In this document: one piece after another, positions 1-14,541 of the stretch
Layout of the letters: every line of letters begins with the position of its first letter
Numbering within the stretch: the stretch's first letter is position 1
Origin: Piromyces finnis
Taxonomy: Eukaryota; Neocallimastigomycota; Neocallimastigomycetes; Neocallimastigales; Neocallimastigaceae
Length of the DNA stretch: 64,000 nucleotides
Reading direction: 5' to 3'
Assembly: GCA_002104945.1 (NCBI GenBank)
Contig: MCFH01000085.1
Location: forward strand, 1 to 64,000
Program-made: the position numbers and the translations under genes
The notes under the pieces: generated by a model
Told to the model about the DNA's origin: nothing
The model's database searches: none
Seen by the model: only the letters and a program-made list of their open reading frames with translations

Positions 1-2546
1 AAACCTCTAATAGAAACCTAAATAAGTTAGAAAAAATAAAAGTAAACAAAGCTCTGTTAGAGAATTTAACCGTTCTTTTAACGACCTTTTGAAAGAAATT
101 AAAGAAAGGGACAGCCTTCTGAAGAAAGTTGTTTTTCTTTATACAAAAGCTTTTAATAGGAGAACTTCTATATTAAATTCTCTTATTAACAAACAACCAA
201 AACTTTAAAGGATGCTATGGTCATTGCTATTAAAGCAGATGAGCTTCTATCTGCTTATGAAAGTGATGATGAATATGTACCCAATAAAAGAACTCAAAAC
301 AAAAATAATTATTATAAGAGAAAATAGAAGTTGAAGATAAAACCTCTTATAATAATAACAGAAATATAGTAGTACTGATAATGAAAAGACTATAAGAAGA
401 AGCTAAAGAATCAGATCTGGATGCTTTGACCAAAAGCTTTGCCCAGATGAAAATTATATCTGCCACCGTTGTAACCAGAAAGGACATGATGCCCGCTTCT
501 GCCCAACGAAATGACCGATGTGAACAAAATCATAGCTACCTCCTCAAAACCCAAAACCATTTAAATTAAATGGGGGAAGTTTCAATCTTCCCCTTCTAAC
601 TCCAAAATTGATAATAACCAAACCACAACATCAACAACATTAATGAGCAAATCTATGTTGATGATACACGTGATTCCATAAAACAAAAAAATTTCCAAAT
701 TCTAAAGAAAAATTCTCTGACCCTTTGGTGGATGATCCAATCAATGAAAATGATAAGATTATGTTAAACGTGATCACGTGACAAATACAGTCGATGATAA
801 GGACATCGAAAACCTTATTTATGCATTCAAGAGAAAAAAGTTCTGAAGAAAGTGAAGAAAGTGATGATGAGGATCACGTGACTCAGTCGAAGAAAAAGAA
901 ACTTCGAGAAAATCCATTACCAATACACACAAAGGCCACTCAGATGAAAGAACAGCAAGAAATTCGTAATGAGAAAAATTCAAATTTTCATACCACTACT
1001 TCCCGCCTAGACATCTTAGACCCCTCGGTAATTGCAGGCAAGAATATTCCTCTGCTAAGATGAAAAATAAAAGAAACCAGAAATAAAAGAAGAATTGGTC
1101 CAGATATACCAAGTAAACAGGACGAATTAGAAGAAGTTATAGATAGCAAAAAGTCTCCCAAAAACAACTATTATGACTTCCTACGTTCTATTGTCATGTT
1201 GGGCAAAAATAAAGAATATAATATTTTTGATGCCCTTAATAATACAAATGCTGGTATCTCTTTTGCACAATTACTTTGCAGTCAGTCCTATCATCAGAAG
1301 ACTTTGTGCCAAAGGTTTAAAGCTTGATCCAAATGACGTTCGGAAAATAAACGCCATTCAAATTTGGATCTTAATGATGATGATATTAATTCATTTATTA
1401 ATATCATTAATGAAAATTATAATAATAAAAATAATGAAAACAATGATGATGCTGATAATGACAATGATGATGATATTATCAATATAGCAGATAACGAAAT
1501 TAATGTCATTAATAAATCAACATTGCTTCTGTCATTGGCTCAATTGATAATAACATTGTCCGAGTTTTAGTAGATACTGGTTCTGATGTTAATGTTATTA
1601 CTAAATCCTTCTTTAATTTAATATCAGCAAATCATAATATTACACATTTTAAGAGAACTTTTCTTTAAATTAGCTAGCAAACAAGTTATTTCAACAAATC
1701 AAGCTGTTAATTTAACTCTTAAATTTGGTGATTTAAAAATCTATGCATTATTCTGGATTCTAGAAGATGAAGATTCATGTTATGATATTATATTAGGTCG
1801 TCAATCTCAAAAGGATCACCGATTATACATTGATCCTGATGATGACTCTCTCTACATGAAAACTAATTCATCTCCTATTATGGTTGCTCGTCCCTCAAAT
1901 TTTAAACAAAATAAAAATAATCTTTCAAATATTTCAATGATTCATTGTTTCAATCCATCAAATATTAATGAATCTCAATTTAATTCATTTAATAATAATA
2001 TCAAAATTCAAAATTTTAATTCGACTTTTAACAATAAAAACAAACTTTTATATTCAATTAAATTTCGACATTTATTCAAATTTAAAAATAAATATTTTTA
2101 TCCAAAATATCACATTTTTCATTCAAATTTCAGCAAATTTCCAAAAAAGAATTAAAAACGATTCACTTATTAAATTTTCAATTAATAAGTCAAATCTTGT
2201 CGGCCGTGATGAAGCAGAAAAAACGCCAATTATTCACGAAAAATGCCACAAAATCAAGATATATAAAAATAAAAGTAAAATTCTAAAATATAATCATTTG
2301 AATATTAATATTAACAGGAAATTAAAATCAAGAAAAAAGCGAAATAAACAAAATGATATAATCAAAAATTCATCAAATAATTCGTTTAAGAATATATATT
2401 TCAGTATAATAAAAAGTGTAAAAGAAAGTATTTCAAATTCAATTATTTTCAATCTAAAAGATTATATCAAATCAGTAACTTCAATTTTAAAACGACATTA
2501 TTTCGACATATTAAAATCAAAATTTCATCTATTTTTCAAAGTTTAA
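1..2546 (+). pseudogene. Family D' gag-protease region, frameshifted and cut by the window edge
   Basis: Second copy of the element D coding region, here on the plus strand and starting inside gag. The gag zinc knuckle lies near 450-510 and the gag stop (TAA) at 567-569, preceded by the heptamer T TTA AAT at 560-566. The protease frame follows, with a DTG motif near 1570-1590, then a basic Lys/Asn/Phe-rich region ending at 2546. Compared with the reverse complement of 17074-19900 the text is almost the same, but many runs are one base short or long (for example near 200, 330 and 1505), which breaks both frames. Positions 2547-2886 are AT-rich 3' sequence without an ORF. A purine tract at 2887-2900 precedes the LTR. 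The breaks may be decay or consensus error. Confidence 0.8.
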
Positions 2547-2900
2547 AGAAAGATAAAACCACATTAAACATTTATATACAAATAATACGACAATTACATT
2601 ACAAAAATATATAAAAACACAAAAATATTTACACTACGACATTTAACAAAATTTCACTTCATTTTTTTTATTTCTCTTTGAAAAAAAAAAAATTTTATTA
2701 ATAAAAATTTTCAAATTTTTCATCATTTTTTTATAAACCTTATTTTATATTATTTTTATCATATATATATATATATATAGAAAAAAAAAATTTAAATTTT
2801 TAAATATTTAGTATAAAAATATCAAAAACTTATATATTTATTATTATTTATGAATATTTTTATCAGCTACCACTAAGTCGTATCTTAGGGGAGGAAATCT

Positions 2901-3521
2901 TGATAAATAATAATTATAAATATATTATAAATTTGATATTAGTAGAAAATTTTATTATAAAATAATTATTAAATAATTTTATATAGTTTATTATAAAAAT
3001 ATAATTTACATAAAATCAAATATTTTATAAATTTATATATTTGATTGGGTTAAATTATAAAAATAATTTTTAATATAAAGAATAATAATAATTTTTAGTA
3101 GAAAATAAGAAGACTTAGATTATTAATAATAAGTTAAATTTTAATAATAGTTAATATAATTAATTAGTGAATACATAATAATATTTAAAAGACAAAAATA
3201 AGTTTTTATATAATAAAAATTATTGTTAAAAAGAGCGTAAGAACAATAAATAAAAGAAAATATAAAAACGAAATTAAACTTGTCTAATTTGTAATTATTG
3301 TGTTAATAATAAATAATATTTTATAGAATAAATCTGGTGTTATTATTCTATATAAATATTATTAAATAATAAAACTATTAAAACTATAAAATAACTTAAA
3401 ATAAATTAATAAAACTAGTAGATATTGTTAAAGCTCGTACAATAGCTGTCGAGATAAAACAATATAAAGATAACAGAAGAAGTAGTTAAAAAGTTATAAT
3501 ATAACTACCAATCCGTTATCA
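2901..3521 (+). repeat. 3' LTR of element D'
   Basis: Starts TGATAAATAATAATT right after the purine tract AGGGGAGGAAATCT and ends CCGTTATCA. It matches the inverted LTRs of element D at 16108-16728 and 20017-20638 in length (621 bp) and sequence. The 5' LTR of this copy lies outside the window. Confidence 0.85.
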
Positions 3522-3525
3522 ACAA

Positions 3526-4583
3526 TGATGCGTTGACCGATACATTTTTGAATAATATGATATTTTTAATAAATAATAAATTCTAATATTTATGATGAAA
3601 CAATAAATTTAAAATAAAATAAAATATGTTTTATAATTAACAAATAAATCACTCAAAAACTCGAAAATAAACTCTTTTTATTATGTTTAAATTATCTCTT
3701 TATTATATTTATAATTTATTTATTGTCTATTTATTGTCCGCCTTTTTTATAAAGAAGAATTTTATCTTCTTTTTATACATTTTTCATTTATTACATGTAT
3801 TATTATTTTTAACTATTAAATATTATTACTATTGTGATTATTTATTAAAATTAAAAGAATAAATTAAAATTATGTCTTAATATTATAAAAATGTTATAGA
3901 ATATTACTTATTGATTTTCTTATTACTTCAAAATGTTTAAAATTAGAAAAACTATTATAAATTATCATTAACTATCATTAAATGTATAATACCTTGAATA
4001 AAATAATTAAAATTTAAAATTAAAATAATATTAAAATAAAATTAAAATAAAAATTAAATAAAAATTAAAATAAAATTAATAAAATCAAATATTAAAAGTA
4101 TCAATTAATATAAACACATTTTATACAGAAACATAAAAGAGTTCTGTATTTTATCTTTAAAATTGTTATTATTGTTCTATTTCCAGGCTTTAAATTAATC
4201 ACTTTTAGTAATAATTACTCAGTTATTTATTTGTTAATTTATATATATAAGTTTGAAAGAATTTCTAAAGAACACTTGGATAAAACACTAGAATTAATAA
4301 TTTAATGTATATCATTTTATTTTTTTAGTTTATTTATTCATTTTTATTTACTTATTATTATTTTATTATTTTAATACATTTTGGATTGAGTAGTTTTATT
4401 TTATTTAATAATTTATTTTATTATTATCTCTATTAAGTCGTTTTTATTCATAATTTATTATTTAATAAAGAGAATATTATTTATTTAAAAGAAAGGGTTA
4501 TATTTCCATAAAATTATTATTTATTCATTTTTAAGGGTTATTATCTTTTATTTTTATTATAAGTCGCTATGGGTTAAGTCGTG
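3526..4583 (+). repeat. Truncated B-family LTR
   Basis: Starts TGATGCGTTGACCG like the element B LTRs and stays similar up to GGGTTAAGTCGTG. The last roughly 50 bp (through GTATCA) are missing because block G begins here. It is separated from the D' LTR by only ACAA. Confidence 0.8.
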
Positions 4584-5765
4584 TGTTAAGTTTTTGGGTT
4601 TGGTTATGCGGCCAGGTCAGAATGTTATTAATTATATAGTAAAAATGTTTTTTAAGAAATTAAATTTAATTATAAAATAACACCTTAAACTCCCAAATGA
4701 AAAATGAAAAATTTATATTTACTTTAAAATAACTTTTTATAAATTTTTTATTTATTTAATATAATAATATAAATGATATTATAAGTAACTATATAATTAA
4801 GATTATAACTATAATCTCTACAAAGAATTAAAATCGAATTCAATTCATTCTCTTTTATATTCTTTGTTCAGATTATTAAATTGATATTAATAAGAATAAA
4901 GTATTACATGTAATATATTAGTAATATAATTAAATAAGTAATAAGATTGTTTGTTTGTTTGTTTGTTTGTCATGACATAAAATAAAATAAACATATGATT
5001 AATCATTTAAACAGTTGATCCTAATTAGTAATTATAAAAACTATTCAATTAATAATTCATCATTATTAATTGATATTACCATAACATATTTGTTATAATT
5101 AAATAATTATTATTTTCAAAATTATTTCTAATAAAACTTGCCGTTAACCTATTTTATAATGATTAAGATTATTTAATTTATAGGTGTTAACTGTTACACC
5201 TAAATGGGTCTAGTTCTATTTTTAGTAACAATCGTTATCATTAATTAAATTAATATAACTAAAATTCCTATTGATATATTTTTAATTTCATCAAGTCATA
5301 AGAAATATTTATGATCCATACTTGATATCATATTGATTTTAATTTACCTAATAAAATCTTTAAATGATCATAACTTCCTTAAATGATCAGTTAGAAGGAC
5401 CGCGATTGTACCAAATTGTAGCTTTCTTCCTAAGCTTTCCAATAAACCTAGTTTCATCACCGTAGCACTTACAGCCGTAGCGATCGTTTTTGGCGAGTTA
5501 CACCTTATTTCGTACTTGCTTATTTTTGGTTAAGGGTTATAGTGTATTGATATTAAATTTTTGAAATCATAACCCTTTCACTGAATCAAAATTTAAAAGG
5601 TGACTTTTAAAAGTGTTTTAAAATAATTATTGAAATTATTTAATTATAATTATTATGTTTAATTAATTATAGATATTATCTGAATTTGTTTTAAATCCAG
5701 TTAATATCTTCACAATTACTTGTTATATTTAACCTATTAACTAATATATATAAAAACCTTTTACA
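4584..5765 (+). repeat. LTR-like block G
   Basis: Bounded by TGTTAAG and TTTTACA, with no coding capacity seen. A second copy lies at about 44213-45291. Blocks such as GGTTATGC, AAGGGTTATAGTG and the GC-richer stretch around 5395-5530 are shared. It begins exactly at the TCGTG position of a B LTR where the related LTR F is inserted at 48266. Interpreted as a solo LTR; the boundaries are tentative. Confidence 0.55.
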
Positions 5766-5768
5766 AAA

Positions 5769-6332
5769 TGATATAATTTGATAATAATCTTAATTTTGAA
5801 TTTTACTTCAAAAGTGATTATTATATTATATCTTTTGTTATAACTATATAAGTTATATTGATTAAGATTTAAAATCGTTTTTATAAAAATTAATAAAATT
5901 GTTTTGTTAAAACACTAAATTGTTTTATTAGACTTGTTTTTCTAATATTTAAATATTTAAATTTTATTTATTTAAGTATAAAAGTGATTATTAAAATTAT
6001 AAAATATTAATCTAACTATATAATATTTCTTTATTAATAATAATAATAATGATTAAAATAAGAATTTACATGTATTTATATTTTCTTTTGAATTTAAACT
6101 AATTACTAACGAAGTTATTAACATTAATTTAACAATTAATTTAACAAATTATATTTTTGATCTCGATTAATTAATTTATTATTTTTTTCAATAATCAAAC
6201 ATATGCAGTGTTTAGGATTATTTTATTTAAGATTTTGGTAAGTACTTAATTAACTATAATTGTTTTAAGTTATTTTAGGGTTAACTTAAAATCAGTATAA
6301 TATAATTTTATTTATTATTTCATTATTTATCA
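5769..6332 (+). repeat. E-family LTR with internal deletion
   Basis: Starts TGATATAATTTG and ends ATTATTTATCA. The same sequence recurs at 15307-16104, but this copy lacks about 200 bp near 6100. AAA separates it from G on the left and from element C on the right. Confidence 0.65.
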
Positions 6333-6335
6333 AAA

Positions 6336-7089
6336 TGATGCAATATATTTCAAAACACCATAAATAAAATATAATTATGAACGTTAGCAATAGGGAATGA
6401 TATATGAATAATATATTAGTTAATTGTATTTATTTCTATTTATAATAATAAAATAAATAATAAAATAATAAATTTTATAATAATATAATTAAATAGATTT
6501 TGGTTTAAAGATTCTTTATTTAATTATTATTATTATTATGATTATAACATTAATAACATTCAATACTAATAGGATCGAAAGTTATTATTGAATAAATATA
6601 AATAGTTAAATATAATGTGTAAATATAAAAATATGTTGATGAAAGTATTATTAATGATAAAATATAACTTTTCTGAAATAGTAAAAATAAACAATAAATA
6701 TTCTTTTCTTTTATAACTAATATTTAAACTGAAGGAAATATAATAAATACTAAATACGTAATTATTAACCTAAAACTAACTTAAACTAAAACTATTAATA
6801 TAAAAATAAAATAAAATAAAACTAATACTTAAAACTAAAATATCAAATATTATTTATAAATGAAAAGTTCTCTCTCTTGATATCTTCTGCTTTAACACTC
6901 TCTTTTATATCTTTTCCTTTCTTGTGTAACTAATTATTCTAATGTATGTGTAACATTTGCGTCATAATAATTTATACTAATATAGTTTAATTATTATTAT
7001 CATTAGTAATTGATATACAATTTATAAAAGGATTAGATATTATTCATAAAATATTTAAAATATTATATTTTTCTATGCATCTTGCATCA
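6336..7089 (-). repeat. 3' LTR of element C
   Basis: Reads TGATGCAATATATTTC...TTGCATCA on the plus strand. It is 6 bp shorter than its partner at 14542-15301, nearly all through shorter homopolymers. Confidence 0.85.
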
Positions 7090-8742
7090 GGAGGCCCCCA
7101 CTTTAAATAAGACTTCGTCCCTTGAAGTCGTCGTATTTTTCATTAATGTTTCATTTCAATAAAACTACTAATATAGGGAATTACATTCTTTAAATGAATA
7201 TTTCTTTCTGCAATATCATTTGTAATTGGATCGCATACTGTTACAGTATTAAGTTGTTGTTTTACAATTTTTAGAGGTCCAAGATAATAAGGATCTAATT
7301 TTCTTCTATTAAAATTTCTAATTAGAACTAAATCACCAGGCTTAAATTCGCTACGTAGTCTTTTGATTTGTCTTCTTCTATCTTTCCATAGCTCATTAGC
7401 TGTTTCAATATTATTTATTGCTTCTTTAATCCATTGGTTATGATTTATAAATTTCCTAATATAATATTCTTCTTCATTTTCTTCTTTTAACCTTTTATCA
7501 ACATTGATACTAAGTTCAAATGGTTGGAGGTCTCTTCTTCCGTATAGGAGTTCAAAACTACTAAATTTTGTAACTTCGTTTTTTGCAGTTCTAAGGGCCC
7601 ATAATGCACTAGGTAGTGTTTCATCCCAATCTTTATTTTTCTTTCCTAATAATCGTAAGTATTTTGATATTTCTCTATTTCTATTTTCAACTTCTCCATT
7701 TGAGGCTGGATGATAGTACTAATATAATGAACATATACATCATGTAAATCTAGAAAAGCTTATGTTTTATCAGATATGAATTGTGGTCCATTATCTGTAA
7801 TTAATACTTCTGGTATACCATGTCTTGAAAATACATTAGTAAGGAATCTTATTACATCCTCAGATTCCGTTTTCATTAAAGGTTCTGCTTCCACCCATTT
7901 GGTTAAATAATCTACCAATACGATTATATATTTATTTCCTCTAGCAGTGGTATATAACGGACCTATTAAATCTAAACCAACTCTACTAAATGGTAAACCT
8001 GGAGGAGTTGCTAAATCTTCCGGATACATATTAGTTGGTTGCGGTTTACGTGTTTGACATTTATGACAACATTTAATAAATAATTTAATATCCTTTGTCA
8101 TACCTTTCCAAAAATAATCTCTTCTTAGTCTGTGATATGTCTTGTATGTTCCTTCATGACCAATAGAGTGAGCTTCATTAATTAGTTTCCATTTTTCATC
8201 ACTATTTGTAATAACTTTTCTTAATAAATCATTTTGTTTATAATATTGAACTCCATCAATGTATACAAATCTTTTAGTTATAAAATCTTCAATAAAATTG
8301 TTTAGCATATTTCTATTATTATTCGTATTTGAATATAGATAATTATCATTCATATTTCTTTTGTTGTTATTCTCATTAATATTTATCATAACATTATTAT
8401 TGTCTTTACAAATATCACTATTATTATCACTTTCTATATTATTATCATTTCCATTATTTATATAATCCAAATCTGTTTTACAATTTTCATTATAATTTCC
8501 AATTAATATCATATCATTCAGTTTGTTATTTTTATCATAATTAATATTATAATTATTAACATAATTTTTTCCAAGTTTATTATCTGGAATATTAGTATTA
8601 TTAAATAAATCATTATTTATATTATTATTATTTGCTGTATTATCATTTATAAATAATGAACATTCTTCTTTCTTATTTTTAATTATATTTTCTTCCATTA
8701 TATCCTTTATATTATTGATTTTTCTGCTATCATATTTTTCAT

Positions 8743-9020
<278 letters not shown>

Positions 9021-12000
9021 TCATTTCCTGATTTACTTTGAAGTCTTGATAAAGCATCAGCTATAACATTCTTCCTCCCCTCTTCATATAAGACTTTAAC
9101 CTTCAAAATGCTGAACTCTGTTATCCATTTAACATGACGACTTGATGAGGGTTCTTTACTATTAAAAATATAGACCAAAGGTTTATGATCAGTATACAAC
9201 AATGTTTCAAGATTGTTGCCAGTTATAAATGGTTTGAATTTACACACACAGTAAAAAGCAGCTAATCCTTCAAGTTCAGTAATACTATAATTTAATTCTG
9301 AATTAGATAATGTTCTACTTTCAAAATAGAGAGGTTTTTCAAAGCCGTCATTATCTAATTGAATAAGTACACCACCTATTCCTGATTTAGATGCATCAGT
9401 ACGTATTATAAATTGTTTATTGAAATCTGGAGGAGTAAGAATAGGTGCGATAGCTAATTTATTTTTTAGAGTATCAAAAGCATTATTAGAAATATCATTC
9501 CATTCAAATGTAACATTCTTTTTTGTTAGATCATATAAAGGTTTGGCTACTTGAGCAAAGTTAGAAATGAACTTTCTATAATAACCAATAGCACCTAAAA
9601 ACGAACGTAATTGTTTAATATTTTTAGGCGGTAGCCAATTAATAATAACTTGAACTTTAGAATCAATAGGTTTAATACCTTTAGTAGAAAGAGTGTGACC
9701 AAGTAGTTCCACTTCTTCTTTAAAAAAATGACATTTCTCTACATTAATTTTTAAACCGTTATTATGTAAAATTTTAAAAACCTTTTTGATGTCTTCATAA
9801 TGTTGCTCCAATGAATTAGAATAAATAACAAGGTCATCTATATAAACAAATACACATACACCAATTAAATCAAAAAATATACGATTCATTTCACGTTGAA
9901 AAGTGGCCGGTGCATTACAAAGTCCAAAAGGCATAACTTGGAAATTAAAATTTCCATATATGGTAGTGAAGCAAGTTATGTCTCTATCATCAGGATGCAT
10001 AGGTATTTGATGATAACCTGAAAACAAATCAATAGTAGATAAAATAGTAGCATTACCCACATAGTATAAAATATCATCAATCAAGGGAAGTGCATATGCA
10101 TCTTTTATAGTACAATTATTTACCTTTCTATAGTCAACACACATTCTTATTTGATTATTCTTCTTAGGTACTAAGACTACTGGGGATGACCATAACGAAC
10201 TAGAAGGAACAATCAATTTATTATCAATAAGCTTAATTAATTCATTTTTTAATGCATCAGCTTGCACTTTAGATAATCTATATGCATGTTGTTTAATAGG
10301 TTGGGTTCCAGGAACTAAATTTATTCTATGTGGCATTAATTTAGAATGACCTAAATCATCTGTCTTTATTGCCACTACATCTCTATACTCAGAAAATAGT
10401 TGCTTTATATTATTTCTACTATCAATAGGTATTTCATTTATTATATCATTTATAATAAGCTGCTTCTTATCACTACCATTATTATTAGAAATATTAGAAG
10501 AGATATCTTCTTTGACAATTGATATAAAAACAGGAAGTGGACTAGAACAGGAATTTTTAAATAAAGCATTATCATCAGATTTATAACTATTTTTAGTAGT
10601 AATATTATTAGGAACATAAGATATATTACTTTCACAGTTATTTATAAAATCAGAAACTCTTAAATTGGAAATTTTATCAGGAGCATTATTATTAGAACAC
10701 ACACTATTAAATTTACTCAACTCGTACTCTATATAGTTTTTATCATCATCTTTATTAATATTATTTGAATTATTAAAATTTACATCATAGAGTAAATGTG
10801 TTAATTTAATACATTCATTATTATTATTAACATGTAATAAAGAATCGTCAACTAAATTTAAAATAAAATTATTTCTTTTCAATGTAGCAATTCCAACAAG
10901 TACATCAAAGATATCATCTTTTTCTACCTCTCTAAAGTGATCTGTAAATGTGTGATTTCCAATTGTAATCTTAAGTTCATAGATATTTGAATCAATAGAA
11001 CTATTTGAGTACACTTGAAATATTTTTTCAGATACTCTACCAACTGGTAATTTCTTGATATTGAATTTCTTTAGTGCAGCAGTAGTAATTAGGTTTACAC
11101 TAGCACAAGAATCTAAGAATATTTCCGATGGTCGATTTTCTATAAATCCATTAACCTTAATGACTTTATGACTTCCAATGACAGTCATAACATTTATTAG
11201 AGATTTCTTATCAATTTCTTTTAATTTCAAAGCTTTAATAAATTCGGATCTAAATTTCGGAAATAAATCTAAAAGATAACCTAACTTTGTTACTACATCA
11301 GTAGAGGCAACTTCTTTTATTAAATCATTGATTTTGAAATCATCAAATAATTCCATCATTTTAATATGTTTTTCTAATTTTGGATTACTAGTTTTACTCA
11401 GAGATTGGATTTCTTTTATACTATCATTTAAATTATTCTTTATTTCATTTAATTTTTCTTGTTTACTTAATTTTTTTTGCATTTGAAATATTGGGTTTAT
11501 TTATAACAGACAAATCTAAGTAATTTAATTTATTTGTTTTACTAGTATCATTAGTGGTTTCTAAGACTTTATCACTTTTGTTATTTCCTTTGGTAATATT
11601 ATCATCTAAAACTATTATTTCTGATTCTTTAATTGATTTCACATCTTCAGAAAATGATACCTGTTTTTCCTTCTTTGGATTATTATCTGGACTTTTATTT
11701 TCATTCATAGTATTGGTTTCAATAGTTTCCTCTAATGTGGTATCTTCATCCATAGCTACGCTTTTATTAGTTTTATTATTGTTCATTTTCCGTTTAGCTA
11801 ATTTTAAAGCAGGTGTGCTAAAAGGAATAGGGTTTTCTTTTAATTTTCTTTCGGTATCTTTAAATGGTGTTAACCTTTTAGACTTATTTAATTTTTCATT
11901 CTTCTGAGTAACAGCTACCACTTCATTATCTTCACCTATATGGCAGTACTCATTCTTATTTTCTTGTTGTCTATTATAATATTGTTCTTTTATATTTAAT

Positions 12001-12371
12001 GTCTTACAATTTCTTATCATATTATTATTATTAGATGTACAACTTCTATCACACCCACAAGAATTATTTAATATTCCATAATCTTTCTCATAAACATTAT
12101 TGTTGTTTTCCATGTACTTATCATTGTCTTTATTAATATTATTAATATTGTTACATTTATATTCGTTGATATTATTATAAATATTTTCACAATTTATGTT
12201 AAAGTCTTTATTATTATTATTATCATCATGATTATTATAGTTAGTAGCATAAACATCATAGTTATTTTCATTATATATATAGTTATCCTTATTATCACTA
12301 ATATCATAATTATTATCATTGTGTTTAATATCATAAACATAAGTATTATTGTCATATATATAATTATTATT

Positions 12372-12601
<230 letters not shown>

Positions 12602-12825
12602 ATCATAAGAATTGTTATTATTATTATTATTAGTATCATTATAAATAAAATTAGTATTAGGATTGTTGTTAAAATTAACATTATGACTATCATAGAAATA
12701 ATTATTCCTATTTAGTTCATTATTATTATTATGAACATACATAATATTTTCATTTATTTCATCATTTGAATCAAAAGAATTGCCAAACTTGGTTTGATTA
12801 CTGGGAGTTGTCCTTCTCCCATAAA

Positions 12826-14283
12826 CTAGTTTAAATTATTTGATTCAGATGGATTGTTTAAATTTATTTTGGTTGCTTTATTGTAATTATTTTCTGGTAA
12901 GGTCTTATTATAATAATTATTATAATATTGATTATTTAATTGATTAGGGTAATTATTATTAATATTGTTCCTGTTATCACTATCATTAATGTTGTTCCTC
13001 ATATTATTCTTATTAACATTACTGACGTTATTAAATGTATTATTATTCATTGTGTTGTTTTTATTATAACTATTAAAACCATTATTATTATATCCATTAT
13101 ATCCAATAGTATTATTATAATTATTGTAGCTATTAATATTATTACTTTCATTATAATTGTAATTTCCATTTGGATTAAAATTACCTTTCTTATAATCATT
13201 ATTGGTGTACATATAATAATTGTTATTCATATTATTATAGTTATTTTTATGATGATAATCCATATAATTATTTTCATTAATGTTTCTATTATCCTTTTGG
13301 TTGTTGTTATTAGTATTAGTATTAAATCCATTTAAATAACTATTATTGTTGTAATTATTGTTATCATTATTATTATATAAATTTCCATATCTGTTATAAG
13401 AATTTCTTTGATTATTAAATTGATTAAAATTATTGAAATTATTGAAATTATTTCTTTCTCTTTTATTTGGGCATTCACTAGCTTTATGTCCCATTTGCTT
13501 GCAATAGTAACATCTGATACTCCGGAAGTTACTATTATTAAAATACACATTTTCATAATTTCTTGGGATACCTGGATAGGATCTTCCGATAGGCTTTTCT
13601 TGTACATAATTTGAATAAGAGTTATTAAAATTGCTATGGTTAATATTAACATTATCATCATCTACTAATCCTCTATATAACGGATGGTCTAACAAAACAT
13701 TTCGAGTATTTTTTGTATTTTGGTATACCATAGAAATATTGTTAGTTTCAGTACTTTCTATGGTTCTTCTTTCGGCTTTCTCAGCCTTTTCAGCAACTTT
13801 AAAAGCTTCAGATAATGTTTCACATTCGGCTAATATAACTTGGGAGTGTGGATAAACTCTTTTCTTAATAGAGTTTAAATAGTCATCCACAGAAATAATT
13901 TTCATAAAATCTCTTTCCAAGCGGTGGTAAAGAGTTAAGTATTTATAGTTGAAGCTTTTTATAGTTTCGTTTTGTTTAATTTTTAATGTTTTTAATACTG
14001 AACATTTATCCCCTGGCTTTATTTCCAGATAATCTTCAATAGCAGATTGTACCTCTTTATAAGTAGGATACCTTTTAACATTATTATGAGAGGTACATAA
14101 AGATTTCAAAACATTCTTGATATCTGCTTCAACGGCAACTTTTAACCACACAAATATTCTTGAGGGCTCTTGTATATCATGGATCTCCATGACACTTATA
14201 AAATCCTCCATCCAGGAATCAATATCCTTTCCATAATCGCAGAGGTATGGAAGGTCTCTTTTTACTTTAGTGGCGTCAACCAT
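12826..14283 (-). CDS. gag: Element C Gag
   Basis: 485-aa Gag in one open frame. The N-terminal 170 residues are a retrotransposon capsid-like helical region, followed by an Asn/Tyr-rich stretch. A CCHC zinc knuckle (CYYCKQMGHKASEC) near residue 258 would bind the genomic RNA. The rest is very Asn-rich low-complexity sequence. The ATG at 14281-14283 follows an ORF-free leader of about 260 bp containing the primer site. The stop TAG lies directly after a slippery heptamer, and pol continues in the -1 frame. Similar to element B Gag in order of parts. Confidence 0.88.
   Translation of the reverse strand: MVDATKVKRDLPYLCDYGKDIDSWMEDFISVMEIHDIQEPSRIFVWLKVAVEADIKNVLKSLCTSHNNVKRYPTYKEVQSAIEDYLEIKPGDKCSVLKTLKIKQNETIKSFNYKYLTLYHRLERDFMKIISVDDYLNSIKKRVYPHSQVILAECETLSEAFKVAEKAEKAERRTIESTETNNISMVYQNTKNTRNVLLDHPLYRGLVDDDNVNINHSNFNNSYSNYVQEKPIGRSYPGIPRNYENVYFNNSNFRSIRCYYCKQMGHKASECPNKRERNNFNNFNNFNQFNNQRNSYNRYGNLYNNNDNNNYNNNSYLNGFNTNTNNNNQKDNRNINENNYMDYHHKNNYNNMNNNYYMYTNNDYKKGNFNPNGNYNYNESNNINSYNNYNNTIGYNGYNNNGFNSYNKNNTMNNNTFNNVSNVNKNNMRNNINDSDNRNNINNNYPNQLNNQYYNNYYNKTLPENNYNKATKINLNNPSESNNLN
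12829..12835 (-). promoter_or_regulatory. Putative -1 ribosomal frameshift site of element C (T TTA AAC)
   Basis: In the gag frame the codons are TTA AAC TAG preceded by T. This gives the classic X XXY YYZ heptamer U UUA AAC with the stop codon immediately after. A -1 slip reads TTT AAA CTA and enters the open pol frame. The same arrangement occurs in B and D. No downstream pseudoknot was evaluated. Confidence 0.75.
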
Positions 14284-14516
14284 TTTAATTATTTATTTAT
14301 TTTAAAATAAATTTATATAATAACTTCTTATATATTATTGTTATAATAATTATATATATATATATATAATATTTGTGTATATTTAATAGTTTTATAGTAG
14401 AAAGTTTTATTTATATAAAAGAACTTATTTTAATTAAAAATAATAAAAAAAAAAAAAATAAATATAATTAGAATAGAAATAATACTATTAATGTTTCATA
14501 TTATTCAATATTGCTA

Positions 14517-14534
14517 CGCCCGGATTCTCCACCA
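14517..14534 (-). other. Primer binding site of element C
   Basis: The plus strand reads CGCCCGGATTCTCCACCA, a sequence ending in CCA like a tRNA 3' end. The element RNA therefore carries the complement starting TGGTGGAG, 7 nt from the 5' LTR. Element B has the same 18 bases. The donor tRNA was not identified. Confidence 0.7.
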
Positions 14535-14541
14535 AATTTTA

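Noticed and set aside
7504-7713. 69-aa plus-strand ORF
   Set aside because: Antisense reading of the frameshifted integrase C-terminus of element C.
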